Shown: positions 19,650 to 29,780, counted from the first letter of the stretch. The stretch: 64,000 nucleotides of DNA from Gracilaria vermiculophylla (GCA_019155205.2 JAHNZQ020003146.1:1371537-1435536); one strand, 5' to 3'. Notes: generated from the letters alone by a model not told the origin. Translations and numbers: made by a program.

Positions 19650-20171
19650 TCCCTCCTCGACCGGTGCGGGAGAAACATGTAGAGCCTTGCGATGTGAATA
19701 AGAAGTGTCACCAATCAGAGACTTTGTAAACATATCTGCTCTGTTATTTGTAGAAGAAACGGGATTGATCTTGACAACTTCTTGATTTACTGCATCCAAA
19801 ACATGATGATACCTAAGTTCAATGTGCTTCAGTTTTCTCATTCCAAAGTCAGTCTGTATCCATAAGATAGTGCCCATATTGTCCTGAAGTAGTGAAATCG
19901 GTAGCTGCAATGGAAATTTAAGCTCAGTAAAAATGTTTATCACACAACAGACTTGCTTAATACATTCCAAAAGCGCGTAAATTTCTGCTTCGGTTGTGGA
20001 GAGAGCCATTGATTTTTGAAGCTTCAAACTCCAAATAAAAGGAATATCACCAATAATGATGACAAACCTCCTCCCCCCCTCTACATCGACGCTTCTCGAG
20101 ATCTCGGCCTCAATCAGCATCTGACCAAGAACAGACGTTCGTGGATACTTCGAGAGAAATCTGTAACCCAT
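19635..20171 (-). pseudogene. Copia-1 RNase H domain
   Basis: The segment LSTTEAEIYALLECIKQ followed by IELRYHHVLDAV and NRADMFTKSL is the Ty1/copia RNase H signature (STTEAEY..., KHIDIRYH..., DxLTK). The open frame of 178 codons is cut from the reverse transcriptase upstream by a stop and runs to the polypurine tract. Confidence 0.85.
19650..19658 (-). other. Polypurine tract of copia-1
   Basis: GAGGAGGGA on the minus strand directly abuts the 3' LTR, the expected place for the plus-strand primer. Confidence 0.75.
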
Positions 20172-20252
20172 AGGATTTTATAGCAATTAAATATCCTACC
20201 ACTTTCTTCATGCAAATCTATTGCTGCGGAAGAGAATTAGCAGCAAATTTTC

Positions 20253-20963
20253 TTAGCATAGAGACAGCTGTGGACTAGTCTGGACGTGTTCGAGTTGAAA
20301 GAAACAATAGGCAGCCCAGAACTTCTTTGTAGGTACATTCATCATAGCACAGCGTTCTTCTTCAGTGCGAGATACCACAGAATCAAAAAGGCAGTGTGTC
20401 TGAAGAAGACATGTGGAAAAAGGAAGAGCTGAGGTTAGGCGACAGGTTTCAATGAATTTCTCAATACGTGGACGTTGATGAAGTATGATACTTTCCGAAG
20501 ATTCCTCAATGGAAACTCCAAGGTATAGGTCGATTAGTCCAAGATCCGATATGTCGTATTGGTCACACAGTTTCCTTTTAATCCATGATGCCAAGTTTAG
20601 AGGACCAAAGATGCTTAGATCATCAACGTAAGCCAGGACATCCACTGTTTCCGAGCCTGTGCCATGTAGAAAGATACAAGGGGCGGATTGAAGCATTTTG
20701 AATCCAATGGAACAAAAATAGTTGGAGAGATTTTCGAACCAAAGTCGTGGGGCTTCACGAGTCACATGTAGGGATTTCACAAGCTTCACGATACGACCAT
20801 TGGCTTCAGGGATATCCTCGATTGTTGGGAGTTTGATCCAAACTGGACGATTCACAAACATAGTGGGGTGAAGGAAAGCATCTTTTACGTCCACATGTTG
20901 ACGGTCCCATTTCATGGCAGTGAAGAAAACCATCATGATGCAAAATGTCTCAAAGTTTAGCAC
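20253..20963 (-). pseudogene. Copia-1 reverse transcriptase, palm part
   Basis: It contains HVDVKDAFLHP, then YVDDLSIFG, the catalytic YVDD of copia polymerases, and DLGLIDLYLGVSIEES. The N-terminal fingers are in a neighbouring frame, so at least one frameshift separates the two pieces. Confidence 0.88.
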
Positions 20964-21542
20964 TGGGCATACAGGGTATCGGTGCCGGAGGTTGATTGGA
21001 AGTTTCCTCCTGCCACCAGCCTCGCTTTGAAGCGTAGCGGCTTGCCACTGTGATCTCGTTTGAGGCGAAAAATTAAGCCAGATGGGATTGGTTGACCATG
21101 ATGGGGCGTTACATCTTCATACGTACCAATACTGCAGATGGTAATGAATTCAGTACGGATAGCATCCATCCAATGACCAGCCTTAGGAGAGGAGAGAGCC
21201 TGACGTAGCGTTGGGTCGTCGGATATTTTGATAGCGTCTGGGGGAGTGCGAGCTGTGTTTGCCAATTCCGTTTCAAAATCAGAAGCATATCCCCCCAGAT
21301 CTGGGTCGTACGTAGACGATTTTTCAGGATAGTGGGTAAGTCCCGTACTACTTTGACTCGATATTGAAGGTGATCTGATGAGATCTTGGCTTACTTCACC
21401 TGCTTGGGATCCTGTTGGCAGAAGACCAGAGTCCGTGCCTGTACGGACGTCATCGTCATCGTCATCGTCATCACTGAAATTGTACGCAGTTGCAGCAGTA
21501 CCGGACGCACAACTAGAAGTGGTCGGGGTGGGGGCCGCGACG
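20957..21542 (-). pseudogene. Copia-1 reverse transcriptase N-terminus and integrase-RT linker
   Basis: SGLIFRLKRDHSGKPLRFKA followed by RLVAGG is the conserved start of copia reverse transcriptase (kwVfklK.d..G...r.KARLVA.G). Upstream is an acidic Asp-rich linker, which is broken by the inserted LTR at 21543. Confidence 0.8.
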
Positions 21543-22176
21543 TGTAGTGCAACGGCCCGTCGAGGGTATGCCGCAACAGCGGTCGTCATAAGGATTTGAT
21601 CCGCTCCCGGCTGCCACAACCGTGGTTATGAATAGTATTAGCTTCACTAGCCCCATTTGGGGGTGTCCCTAGGAAGGGTAGTAATTGTGGCCACGTGTGC
21701 CGATATTGGCCCNNNNNNNNNNNNNNNNNNNNNNNNNNNNNNNNNNNNNNNNNNNNNNNNNNNNNNNNNNNNNNNNNNNNNNNNNNNNNNNNNNNNNNNN
21801 NNNNNNNNNNNNGCTTCTGTTTCTCTGCCCTGTAATACAGGTTGGCCCCCATCATATAGGGATCTGATTTCCCACTCTCGCGAGTCTGCGCTCTGCAAGT
21901 GCGGCTTGTTTGTTGATCATTTGTCCCACAACCGTTGGGTTGGGTACTGTGCTACCACCTCTCGTGGACTCTCCGACGGAGTCGGCTTGCTTGGCCGGTT
22001 CTTATCCTCTGACTGCACGCCCAGTACGGGGTCGCCCGGATTTACACCCGGCTCGTGTCGACCCTATCAGATGGCTCTCTCGCTGTGCCACCTCTCATTG
22101 AGAGCAAGCTTGAACACCTTGGTGGTGCTTCCGCGACGCGGCTCGTGTCTGTGCCACGTTCGCAGTTTGCACTACA
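21543..22176. mobile_element. LTR insertion A (solo-LTR-like) inside copia-1
   Basis: The segment starts TGTAGTGCAAC, ends GTTTGCACTACA, and is flanked by the exact 5-bp duplication CGACG (21538-21542 and 22177-22181). TG...CA ends and a 5-bp duplication fit an LTR. The first ten bases are the inverted complement of the last ten. A second copy lies at 33929-34279 in the opposite orientation. 100 N at 21713-21812 interrupt it, so a whole element might be hidden in the gap; no coding is recognised in what is visible. Confidence 0.85.
21713..21812. other. Assembly gap (100 N)
   Basis: Exactly 100 N, the usual placeholder for a gap of unknown length. It lies inside LTR insertion A. Confidence 0.98.
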
Positions 22177-22268
22177 CGACGGTGTCGTTAGTTCCCGAGA
22201 GACTTGGGGGCTCATTCTCGATAAAGCGGACGTTTTTAGTCACAATTGTGCCGATGCTGATGAAAATT

Positions 22269-22841
22269 TTATATATACCACCGCGGATATGCCCAAAGTT
22301 GATTCCTTCCACAAGGAAAAGTTCCAATTTCTTGCGGGTGACCGGACTGCTTAACAAGGGAGCGACATCCAAAAGTGCGGAGATGCTTCATACCACGGGG
22401 AAGTTCGTTCAATAGTTCGATGAATGGAATGCGACCTGTAGTGTGATGGTAGTGGACGTTTCTGCAAAAGATAACATGGCGCAGAGCATCTCTCCAGTAG
22501 CTTAGAGGAAGATGAGCTTGATCCAAACAAGCACGGGTAGGTCCCATGGGATCTCCCATGTTTCTCTCTGCCAGGCCATTTGAAGAAGGTATATGTGCTG
22601 TAGTTTTTGTCAACTCGACACCAATTAGTTTCAGTATTTTTTGTGCTTTGAAAACCTCAGATCCTCCTTCCGAGTGAAGCGAATATACCGTGGGGCTTAT
22701 CTGACGTTTTAACCAGTTCACATTCTCAAGGATGATATCAGACGCATCTCTTTTCCAAACGAGTGGGGCCGCAAGTAGATAGCGCGTGAGTTCATCGACG
22801 ATGACCATGTAGTAGGCAGGACCAAGTTCAGATTCGTTCAC
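22269..22841 (-). pseudogene. Copia-1 integrase catalytic core
   Basis: It has VDELTRYLLAAPL, HSEGGSEVFKAQ (DNGxEF equivalent, with the Asp replaced) and TAHIPSSNGLAERNMGDPM, the H-x-P-NG-AER copia motif, then SYWRDAL. The catalytic DNG being HSEGG suggests inactivation in addition to frame breaks. Confidence 0.85.
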
Positions 22842-22859
22842 AACGAATGTGATATCTGT

Positions 22860-23444
22860 TTAGAGGTGGCCAGGCCGGGAAGCAGATATAAGAGAACAAT
22901 GAAAGCTACAACGGAATTTTCCACTGGTATAAAGGACGCAATCCATACGTTGCTGATGTGATACAGGTATAAGTTCGTTCTGTAGGAGTGTCTTGACATC
23001 AGTTCTGGTTACAATGTGGCCTAAGCGATCATGCCACAAAGATATTTCTTGATTGGAAACATTGACTTCCTCTATTTCTTCATCAGGTGCGGAGTCTGCA
23101 ACCGACGATGTGTCGAACTGGCTGTTTTTGCTGAGGATATTGGGAATTCGTGCCATCATGGCAGCAGCATGATGTGAAAGATCGGTATTGATATCTGTAG
23201 AAATAGAAGAACTATCCCCAGGGATGTAGTAGAGTCCATCAGAATTTCGCGGGGCACTGCCAATGATTCTCAGATTATCGGTGAGGTCGATGATGGGGGC
23301 TACGTCCGGTAAGAAGAGAAAAGCAATCTCTTTTGCAATCAATTCTGGGATCGACGAAAGGTTCATTGCGATATTTGGTAACAGCAGCGTGTTGCTCAGG
23401 CTGACGACAGTGTTCCTTCCACCATGAGACCAACATACGGGCAT
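22860..23444 (-). pseudogene. Copia-1 protease end and GAG-pre-integrase domain
   Basis: LLLPNIAMNLSSIPEL matches the protease C-terminal pattern (VLyVPnl..NLlSv..L). ISLWHDRLGHIVTRTDVKTL is the LWH.RLGH zinc-binding start of the copia integrase region. Confidence 0.8.
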
Positions 23445-23531
23445 TACTCCTTTCTCAGAAGCAGTGATTTCTGAGTTATCACCGAATGAGATCGGTACAT
23501 TACATTCAGTTCTCTAAGATAAATGCCTCGA

Positions 23532-24431
23532 TTATGAGGTCAGGGGAACTGTTGGGCAAGAATCGAGCACTAAAGCATGTTCGTCTCCAGTCCAAGAAGT
23601 CATTGCGCGATGTCGGAGAACTGCAGCACGGTTATTGGTTCGATTTGGTTTCGATTGAGTATCGTTGCCATTCTGCATGCTTAGACTGCCTCCAATGGCA
23701 TTATCAAGATCTTTTCTGGGTTCCTCAGAAATTCTGAGTCTGTTCTTAGGATTAAGAGGGTTTAAGTAACATCTGTTGGTTGTGTGATTGTCTTTTCTGC
23801 ACAGTGCACATTTTGGTCTTGTGGCCGAAGCTCTTTCTGAAGAGTGTGAGTCAAGAGTTTCAACTTCGTCGACGAGCCTGGCCGATACAACTTCCCATGT
23901 GGTATTTTCTGCAGACGGTGTTTTGATAGCCGTACACACAGGGTTTAGTTCTACTGCAGAGACGGAGGATACCAACAGAGCACCAGAAAGTTCATCTGGC
24001 AACTTTGTCTCCATTGCAGCAAGTTGTTCTATGACGCCAGCCATTTTGTCGATATGGCGTCCAATATTTCGTTTGATATCAGAATCTCTGAGGTTGACTA
24101 GCTCGCCCATCTTCACAATGCGAGAAGCTGTTGATTTTGATGCAAAACGATCATCCACTCGTTTCAACATCTTGTACGGATTTCAGATGTCACTTTGTTT
24201 GACTCGAAGAGCTTCAACTGGAAGTGCGGATACAATTGATCATTTACCTTTCTTCTTGCTGAACTCCCATTCGGCTTTCTTCTCTTCATCACTGAAGAGA
24301 TTTCGATCTTGATTAAGAACTTCTCCACTACCCTTGCCATGGCAGGCGGCATCGATTCTGATCCTCCAAAGTTTGTAGTCGTGCTTTTCATCAAATGGTT
24401 GAATTCGAATCTTCCATTTCTCAGTCTCCAT
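23532..24431 (-). pseudogene. Copia-1 gag with zinc knuckle
   Basis: Translation from the ATG at 24431 begins METEKWKIRIQPF. The same frame is interrupted by TGA at 24240-24242 and TGA at 24183-24185, then continues as MLKRVDDRFASKS... to a CPLC-type knuckle, CALCRKDNHTTNRC, and on into the protease start (VLDSCPTVPLTS). A parallel copy at 25740-26700 lacks the two TGA codons but has its own defects. Confidence 0.85.
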
Positions 24432-24523
24432 TAATACACATAGTTTGAGCAACAGGTAGGTCGATGTGTTTGAAGGATTACAAAGAAGACAAGACAGAAT
24501 GCAGATATAGCAGGCTTGCGGGG

Positions 24524-24538
24524 GCTGGGCCCATAACC
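24524..24538 (-). other. Primer-binding site of copia-1, half-tRNA type
   Basis: The plus strand reads GCTGGGCCCATAACC, identical to the conserved anticodon arm of eukaryotic initiator tRNA-Met (anticodon CAT inside). It ends directly at the 5' LTR boundary. Drosophila copia is known to prime from a tRNA-iMet fragment cut near nucleotide 39, whose 3' end is this region. The usual CCA-end primer site (TGG...) is absent here. Confidence 0.85.
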
Positions 24539-24762
24539 TCTTGGAGAGGCAGTTGAGGTGAAAACAAGACGATCGGAGTTGAGCACTGTTGTTCAGAACA
24601 TTGAAGAACAACGATCTTTCTTTATAGAGATTAAGACTTACGAGAGCATATGACACTGATATGCCCACGTAAACAGATACGATAATAAAAATTCAAGTAG
24701 TATCACGTTAACACTACAAATGCAAATATAAACAGTAGTTAAAATGTTCAAAGTCACTGAGA
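24539..24762 (-). repeat. 5' LTR of copia-1
   Basis: 224 bp, direct partner of 19427-19649, bounded outside by the CGCTT target duplication and inside by the primer-binding site. Confidence 0.92.
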
Positions 24763-24767
24763 CGCTT

Positions 24768-25413
24768 TTGTTTCTGATTTACTTTTTCACAATACCCCAT
24801 AACATACGTTTACTAAGTTGAAAATATGCACGGTTTTTTTCAACAGCGAAAAATGTCTTCATTTTACATCGCAAAATTTCTAAAGCGCTCACCCTCGGTT
24901 CTGCTTCTTTTCAATTTTTATCCTTTTTGCGCAGCAATATTAGTTCAGAGCAAAGCACGCAAAACATTTTCATTGATCGAACAAGTAAGTCATGAGCAAA
25001 ATCATATCTAAAACAAGTCTGCAGTTGCGATATCTAGAGAGTTGTTTAACTTTGTCATCGTCCAATTTGTACATATAATATTTCATGAAATCACGTACTT
25101 TACATGAAGAGTAAGATTACAAAAATGACTTCAATTTTAAAATCAAAGCACAGACTTTTCAGAGTAGTTTCTCCAAAACCTATTTATAACACCACGTTTT
25201 CACTTCTAAAACAATATCATAATTGGTAGAAGCATTAATTCTATTGCACTCTGGCGCAACGCTAGCACTACGATAGCATAGTCTCCATGACGTTTGATTA
25301 TTTGCACATTTGTATACTTTTACGTGACATTTGTTTGTATTTGAATTCTCTCGTTTTTCAATGTATAACGAGAGCACCTCAGAAAACATGTCCTCTCGTG
25401 TACTTCATGTTGC
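24768..25413. other. AT-rich spacer between two head-to-head copia elements
   Basis: No coding. The 5' part of the LTR of the next copia copy probably lies at the right end, but its outer boundary could not be fixed. Confidence 0.35.
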
Positions 25414-25570
25414 TAATAAAGGAGGAATTCTTTCTGAACACTCAGACAAGAGGTTCTCAATTCACATTGTCTTATTCTCACCTGGCCGACATATAATAAA
25501 GGAGGACTTCTTTCTGAATACTCAGACAAAAGTTTCTTAACTCACATTGTCTTATTTTCACCTGGCCGAC
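25414..25570 (+). repeat. 80-bp tandem duplication in the LTR of copia-1b
   Basis: Two units start TAATAAAGGAGGA at 25414 and 25494 and both end CACCTGGCCGAC. The second unit ends just before the primer-binding site at 25579, so this is the 3' part of a 5' LTR. Its final sequence resembles the corresponding end of the copia-1 LTR. Confidence 0.8.
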
Positions 25571-25578
25571 CTTCTGGA

Positions 25579-25592
25579 GGTTATAGGCCCAG
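25579..25592 (+). other. Primer-binding site of copia-1b
   Basis: GGTTATAGGCCCAG is the complement of the initiator tRNA-Met anticodon arm with one mismatch to the copia-1 site (A for G). This is an independent second example of the half-tRNA site. Confidence 0.75.
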
Positions 25593-25739
25593 ATTTCGCC
25601 ATTCTGTCCTTCTTACACATATAATCTCTTGTGCACCGTCTCTTCGTTTTCTTGTTGTTTACTTTTGTTTTCTTTTTTTTTGTGCCTTTTACTCTACGTC
25701 AATGAACTATAGAAGCAGAGAGCAGTATGAAGCTCATTT

Positions 25740-26698
25740 AGCCCTTTGAAGAGAAGCATGACTACAAGCTTTGGGGAATTCAAATTGACTCTGCTTGCCA
25801 AGCGAAAGGAATCGGATAAATTCTTTGCCAGACTCGAAATCCCCTCACCTCAGACGAAGAGAAGAAAGCCGAATGGAATTTCAACGAGAAGAAAACCAGT
25901 AGACGCATAGTCTCTGCTCTCTCAGATGAAGCTCTGCGAGTCATTCTGAGTGGTATTGGAAACCCATGCAAGATGCTTAATCGCCTAAATGATCGTTTTG
26001 CATCTGCTACCACGACATCTCGCATTTTCAAGATGTGCGAGTTGGTCAACAAGAGATATTCCGATATTCAGCAAAACATGGGCCGCCATGTTGATAAATC
26101 GGCAGGCGTGTTTCAACAATTAACGGCAGTGGACACGAAACTGGCAGATGAACTATCAGTCGCCCTCTTAGTGTCCTCCTTCTCCGCAACTGACCTCCAT
26201 CCCGTCTATGCGGCGATTAAGACCCTATCATCATGCCTCACAACCTGGGAATACGTTGCTTCTCGTCTGTTGTACGAAGTGAGAACAGTTGGAAAACCTA
26301 ACTTGGAAAGAGCAGCAGCTGCTCGGCCGAAATGTGCGATTTGCAAGAAAGAAAACCCCACCACCGCTCGCTGCTCCCTAAACCCATTGAGCCCCAAGAA
26401 TCGCCTCAAATTCTCAAAAACCACATTAAAAGAGTATCAAAGTGACGACCTTAAGGCTGCCTGCTTTAATGAAAGCTGCAAAGTCACAAATCGTTCCGCT
26501 GTATTACGCGGATGTATCACGACTGCAAGAACGGCTGGCGCCAATTTTCTAATGCCCGACTCTAGATCGGTCTCCCATTTGACCTCGTCTTCGGCCAAGC
26601 TACAGCGAAGCTACCACAGTCATATTCCCATCGCATCGTTTGATAACTCTGGGATTAATGCGACTGAGGAAGGTGTAATGCCCCTGAATTGGTCTCAT
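25740..26698 (+). pseudogene. Copia-1b gag and protease start
   Basis: An N-terminal part with HDYKLWGIQIDSACQ is followed by an open frame from 25973 (MLNRLNDRFASATTTSRIFK...) to the zinc knuckle CAICKKENPTTARC and MPLNWSHCNTVA, which aligns with the copia-1 protease MPVCWSHGGRNTVV. A stop after QAKGIG interrupts the N-terminal part. Confidence 0.8.
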
Positions 26699-27251
26699 TG
26701 TAATACAGTGGCTCGAGCCTACAGAAATAGGGTGGTTTGGCCTTGAGGTATAATATTCTGAAGGAGGGCTCGTATTTTATTCGCGAGGCCACGAGGTGCA
26801 TAATCCCGCCCACGTGCGCTACAGTATCCTTGAGGCGCGGCAGAATTATTATTTATTTTAGATAATTTGTGCAGGTAATTAGTACAGTAGCCAGACCTGC
26901 TGAGGCGGGCTCCCGGCTTGATACTTGATCTGCCGGTTGAGCTCCACCTCTGGGGAAGTAAAGACAAGCACCCTTGATTCTTCATCTACTTTTCCGGTTG
27001 GAGTCTCTTTTCGATTAACTCAGATTTCTAAGCCGACGATCCCCAGGTCGCATCATAGCAGCGCCTGTAGGAGCGTGGTCCGCCCAGTGAACCTCCCCCT
27101 CCACTTGGTGTTTGTGGATCCCGTTTTAGAACTCCCCGGGCTCGCGACAGCGGATACCGGAGATCACCTTTAGGAATACGCACCTTTGGAGTCAACAAAA
27201 ACTCCTAACGGACGTTGTGCTTTACTACCTCGAGGAGGGCTGACAGTACCA
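26699..27251 (+). repeat. 550-bp LTR family R, copy R1
   Basis: It begins TGTAATACAGTGG and ends CAGTACCA. It is homologous over its full length to 41637-42185, 50685-51231 and (inverted) 56625-57177, sharing blocks such as CGTATTTTATT, TGCCGGT and CCGCCCAGTGAA. It joins a copia-1b protease on the left to a different copia family on the right. No clear target duplication is seen. Confidence 0.85.
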
Positions 27252-27267
27252 CACTGCTCACTCCAGT

Positions 27268-27669
27268 ATGCAAACCGATCTGGGCATTACGAACGGTAAG
27301 GGCAACAGTGATTCTGACATTGTGTGTCTCAATGCAAATGGCTGTGACAGAGCCATAAATATTGAATGGAATACTGACTACGGCGGCACAGCACATATGA
27401 ACTACTACGGTGATATGTCCCAAACATATGAGAACAAGCGTGACTCTGGAGTTAGAATTGGAATGGATTCCACGTTAGAGTCTCTTGCTCATGCGTTTAT
27501 AGAGTTGGAAATTGCTGTGAACAGGTCATCACAGTCTCAGTTGAATGAAGTAATTTGTGTGCCAAACCTGCATTATAAGTTCATGTCAGTGTCTGCTATT
27601 TGTGACGTACACTTTCGTGTGACGTTCGAAAAACACACAAGGTGTATATCTATGATGGCTCTGAATTGA
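27268..27669 (+). pseudogene. Copia-2 protease domain
   Basis: WNTDYGGTAHM stands where functional copies have W..DSGAT.HM, so the catalytic Asp-Ser-Gly is altered. VICVPNLHYKFMSVSAIC then matches VLyVPnL..NLlSV. A stop ends the frame after the domain. Confidence 0.75.
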
Positions 27670-28171
27670 TTGCCATAAGACGCCACAGCAGAGATCTGTG
27701 CTATCTGTGAACCGCATTTCACACAGATGAACACGAGCAGGTGATGAAATCGTTTGTTTCCAATCACCTGTCTCCCTAGTACGCTTGAATGGCCCATGTA
27801 AATGTGAATGGCAGTTAACAGATGGCTCGAAATGGTGGTGTCACCGGCAAAGATGTGGATGTAACTTCCAAGCAGAAGATATTTGATATGTTTTTAGTGG
27901 GCATGTGTACACGTGCTGCATCTCCGATGCAGTTGGGGAAACGAGAAAAGCACACATTGATTCTTGTTCATCCGAGCATTTCTTGTCCAATTCAAGTATG
28001 TTGCTTTGAAGGCTGGCACTATATTGTCACATTCATGGATGCCCACATCAGTTTTTGCTTCTTGTAAATTATCAAGACCGAGGATGAACTATTTCGAAAG
28101 CTCGTCAAGGGGCACAAGTATGGGGGTAATCAAACGACAGACATGTCAAAACCATTATAGTTCGCCAGAGT

Positions 28172-28375
28172 GTGTTGCATGCATTGCGCACTGATAATGA
28201 TGGAGAGTATTCGTCCAAACTACTCCGCAAGGAACTTAAACGTCACGGGATTGAGCATCAACGAACTATAACCTACAATCCACATCAGAATGGTCTTGCT
28301 AAGCGGTTCAACCAAACACTCATGGACCTGATTATATCAATGTGGCATCATAAGAGAAGGCCCAAAAGCTTTTAG
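28172..28375 (+). pseudogene. Copia-2 integrase core fragment
   Basis: LRTDNDGEYSSKLLRKELKR and YNPHQNGLAKRFNQTLMD are the copia integrase core motifs (LRtDNGgEy, TP.QNGvaER.N.tl). The frame is broken on both sides. Confidence 0.85.
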
Positions 28376-28806
28376 GCAGGAGCACTGAACGTTGCATTAT
28401 TTGTGCGCAACAGAGTGACATGTGACGCCGTGCCAAGTAACGTGACCCCTTTGGAGCTATGGAGTGGTGACAAGCCTGACCTTCGTCATCTGCGTGTTTC
28501 TGGGTGCAAATTCTAATACAAAGTAGTGGGTAATAAGTTCAAGAAGGTAGAGAGTCGCGCAAAAAGGGCAATCTTCATAAGATGTCTCAGTGGCTCCGAC
28601 GGTTGCAAACTGTGAAACTGCCAGAACTGCTAGGTAGTTGAATCTTGGGATGTAAGGTTTGGTGGGTCCGATGTCTCAGCAAAAGAATCTGATCATTCAG
28701 CGGATGATGACTATTCAGACGCTGACTTTTTCGACAGCTTCAACCTGAAGACATCACCACACCAGATTCCATCACCGGTGATACTGAAAATAATTCTTCT
28801 GCGCTT

Positions 28807-29061
28807 GTGTCTCAAGCTGCTGAAACTTTAGAGAGTGACCATGATGTTTCTACAGAAGCTCCAGTTGATGCATTGCAACCACTTCGAAGATCCACTCGTC
28901 AGCGAAAGAAGCCTGATTGGTGGCGTCCTACAGCTCTTCACACTGCCAGTGATGACACTACGTCATCTTATTCTGATGCTTTGTCACCTCCTGTCTTCCA
29001 ATGGCAGCATCGCAATGGCTGTAAACACACCGTGGCCAGTAGCCATTCGCCGAAAAATTAG
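28807..29061 (+). pseudogene. Copia-2 linker before reverse transcriptase
   Basis: LRRSTRQRKKPDWW is the basic motif that typically precedes the reverse transcriptase in copia polyproteins. The polymerase itself is not readable downstream. Confidence 0.7.
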
Positions 29062-29288
29062 TAGTCGCGAGTGTAGCGCTTGCAGGTATGTGGGGCCTGT
29101 TAATACAGCTAGCTTGATTGATGGTTGATTCAGCATATTATGGGGGTCAAAACTTTGCCAGAAAGTGTATGGTTTTACTCTAATGGAAGCACGGAGCTCA
29201 CGCACATCTCCATGTACGATGCGGAGCTTCTAGATCCTTAAAATCCGTCCACGTTGCTACTGTACCCCCGTACGGTGGTATGTACACG

Positions 29289-29530
29289 TGTGCGCGGATG
29301 CGGCGCAAAGGTTTGTGCAAGTCTACAAGGCTCGATGCCTCCGAGTTTACTTTGGAGGCCGAAGAGTGTCGGCTTAAAAGGAGGAATGGTTTTTCCTTAT
29401 CTGGAAACACCCTAGATCGGAGTGCTACCTAGAAGATGAGGTGTGCTCTGCTACCTACGCATTGAGTTGCAGTGCTGAAACTAAATGGGTATAGGATTCT
29501 AAAAGAAATGGTTGTAATGCATCCACTACA
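29289..29530 (-). repeat. 3' LTR of chromovirus-1
   Basis: 242 bp, similar along its length to 34709-34950. A purine run GAGGAAAGA (minus strand, 29534-29542) lies immediately inside it as a polypurine tract. Confidence 0.92.
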
Positions 29531-29579
29531 CTATCTTTCCTCAAAGACCAAGTTCTTTCCGAGCTTTGGCCACGAGGGT

Positions 29580-29780
29580 TTACGAGATGTTCTTTCGGCT
29601 TAGTAGCTTGAGAACCAGTCCCGGAACGCCATCATACATGCGAAAGAGTGGCTCGAGAGTGTCCTCCGAGTTTGGAAGTCCTTTCCAACGTACAAGAACG
29701 AACAATTCCTGCTTCTTCAACACTAGTTTCAACAATCTGGCAACTTGCATGCCAGTCTCAGAGGAGAGAACATGCGACAT
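29580..29780 (-). pseudogene. Chromovirus-1 chromodomain
   Basis: ELFVLVRWKGLPNSEDTLEP is the canonical chromodomain core (y.VkWkG....dtWEP, with Leu for Trp). It sits at the polyprotein C-terminus in a frame shifted from the integrase. In active elements this module directs integration to marked chromatin. Confidence 0.85.

Larger units (their letters stand above)
19427..24762 (-). mobile_element. Structurally complete Ty1/copia retrotransposon (copia-1)
   Basis: The element has two direct LTRs (19427-19649 and 24539-24762). It is bordered by the exact 5-bp target duplication CGCTT (19422-19426 and 24763-24767). On the minus strand the order is 5' LTR, primer site, gag with zinc knuckle, protease remnant, integrase, reverse transcriptase, RNase H, polypurine tract, 3' LTR, which is the copia order. 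LTR ends are TCTCAG...CCAAGA on the coding strand rather than TG...CA. Coding parts carry stops and frameshifts, and a separate LTR element is inserted at 21543-22176. The total length is 5336 bp including that insertion and 100 N. Confidence 0.92.
25414..26698 (+). mobile_element. Copia-1b: 5' fragment of a relative of copia-1
   Basis: It contains the LTR end, primer site (25579-25592), gag and the start of the protease, all homologous to copia-1 but on the plus strand. It stops where the 550-bp LTR R1 begins at 26699, and no integrase or reverse transcriptase follows in this family. Confidence 0.8.
27252..29288 (+). mobile_element. Copia-2 fragment
   Basis: Plus-strand pieces of protease, integrase and integrase-RT linker of a second copia family. 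It is truncated on the right by the chromovirus insertion at 29289. Gag is absent on the left, and I could not find the reverse transcriptase to the right of the chromovirus. Confidence 0.75.

Noticed and set aside
21543..22176. Interpretation of insertion A as a CACTA-type DNA transposon because its ends contain CACTA/TAGTG
   Set aside because: In CACTA elements the motif reads CACTA at the 5' end and makes a 3-bp duplication. Here it is reversed (TGTAGTG...CACTACA) with a 5-bp duplication, which fits an LTR.
24524..24538. A real tRNA-Met gene at the primer site
   Set aside because: Only the anticodon-arm stretch matches; no acceptor, D or T arm sequence surrounds it.
25414..25570. CRISPR-like repeat-spacer array
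   Set aside because: Only two contiguous 80-bp units without spacers, in a retroelement LTR of a eukaryotic genome.
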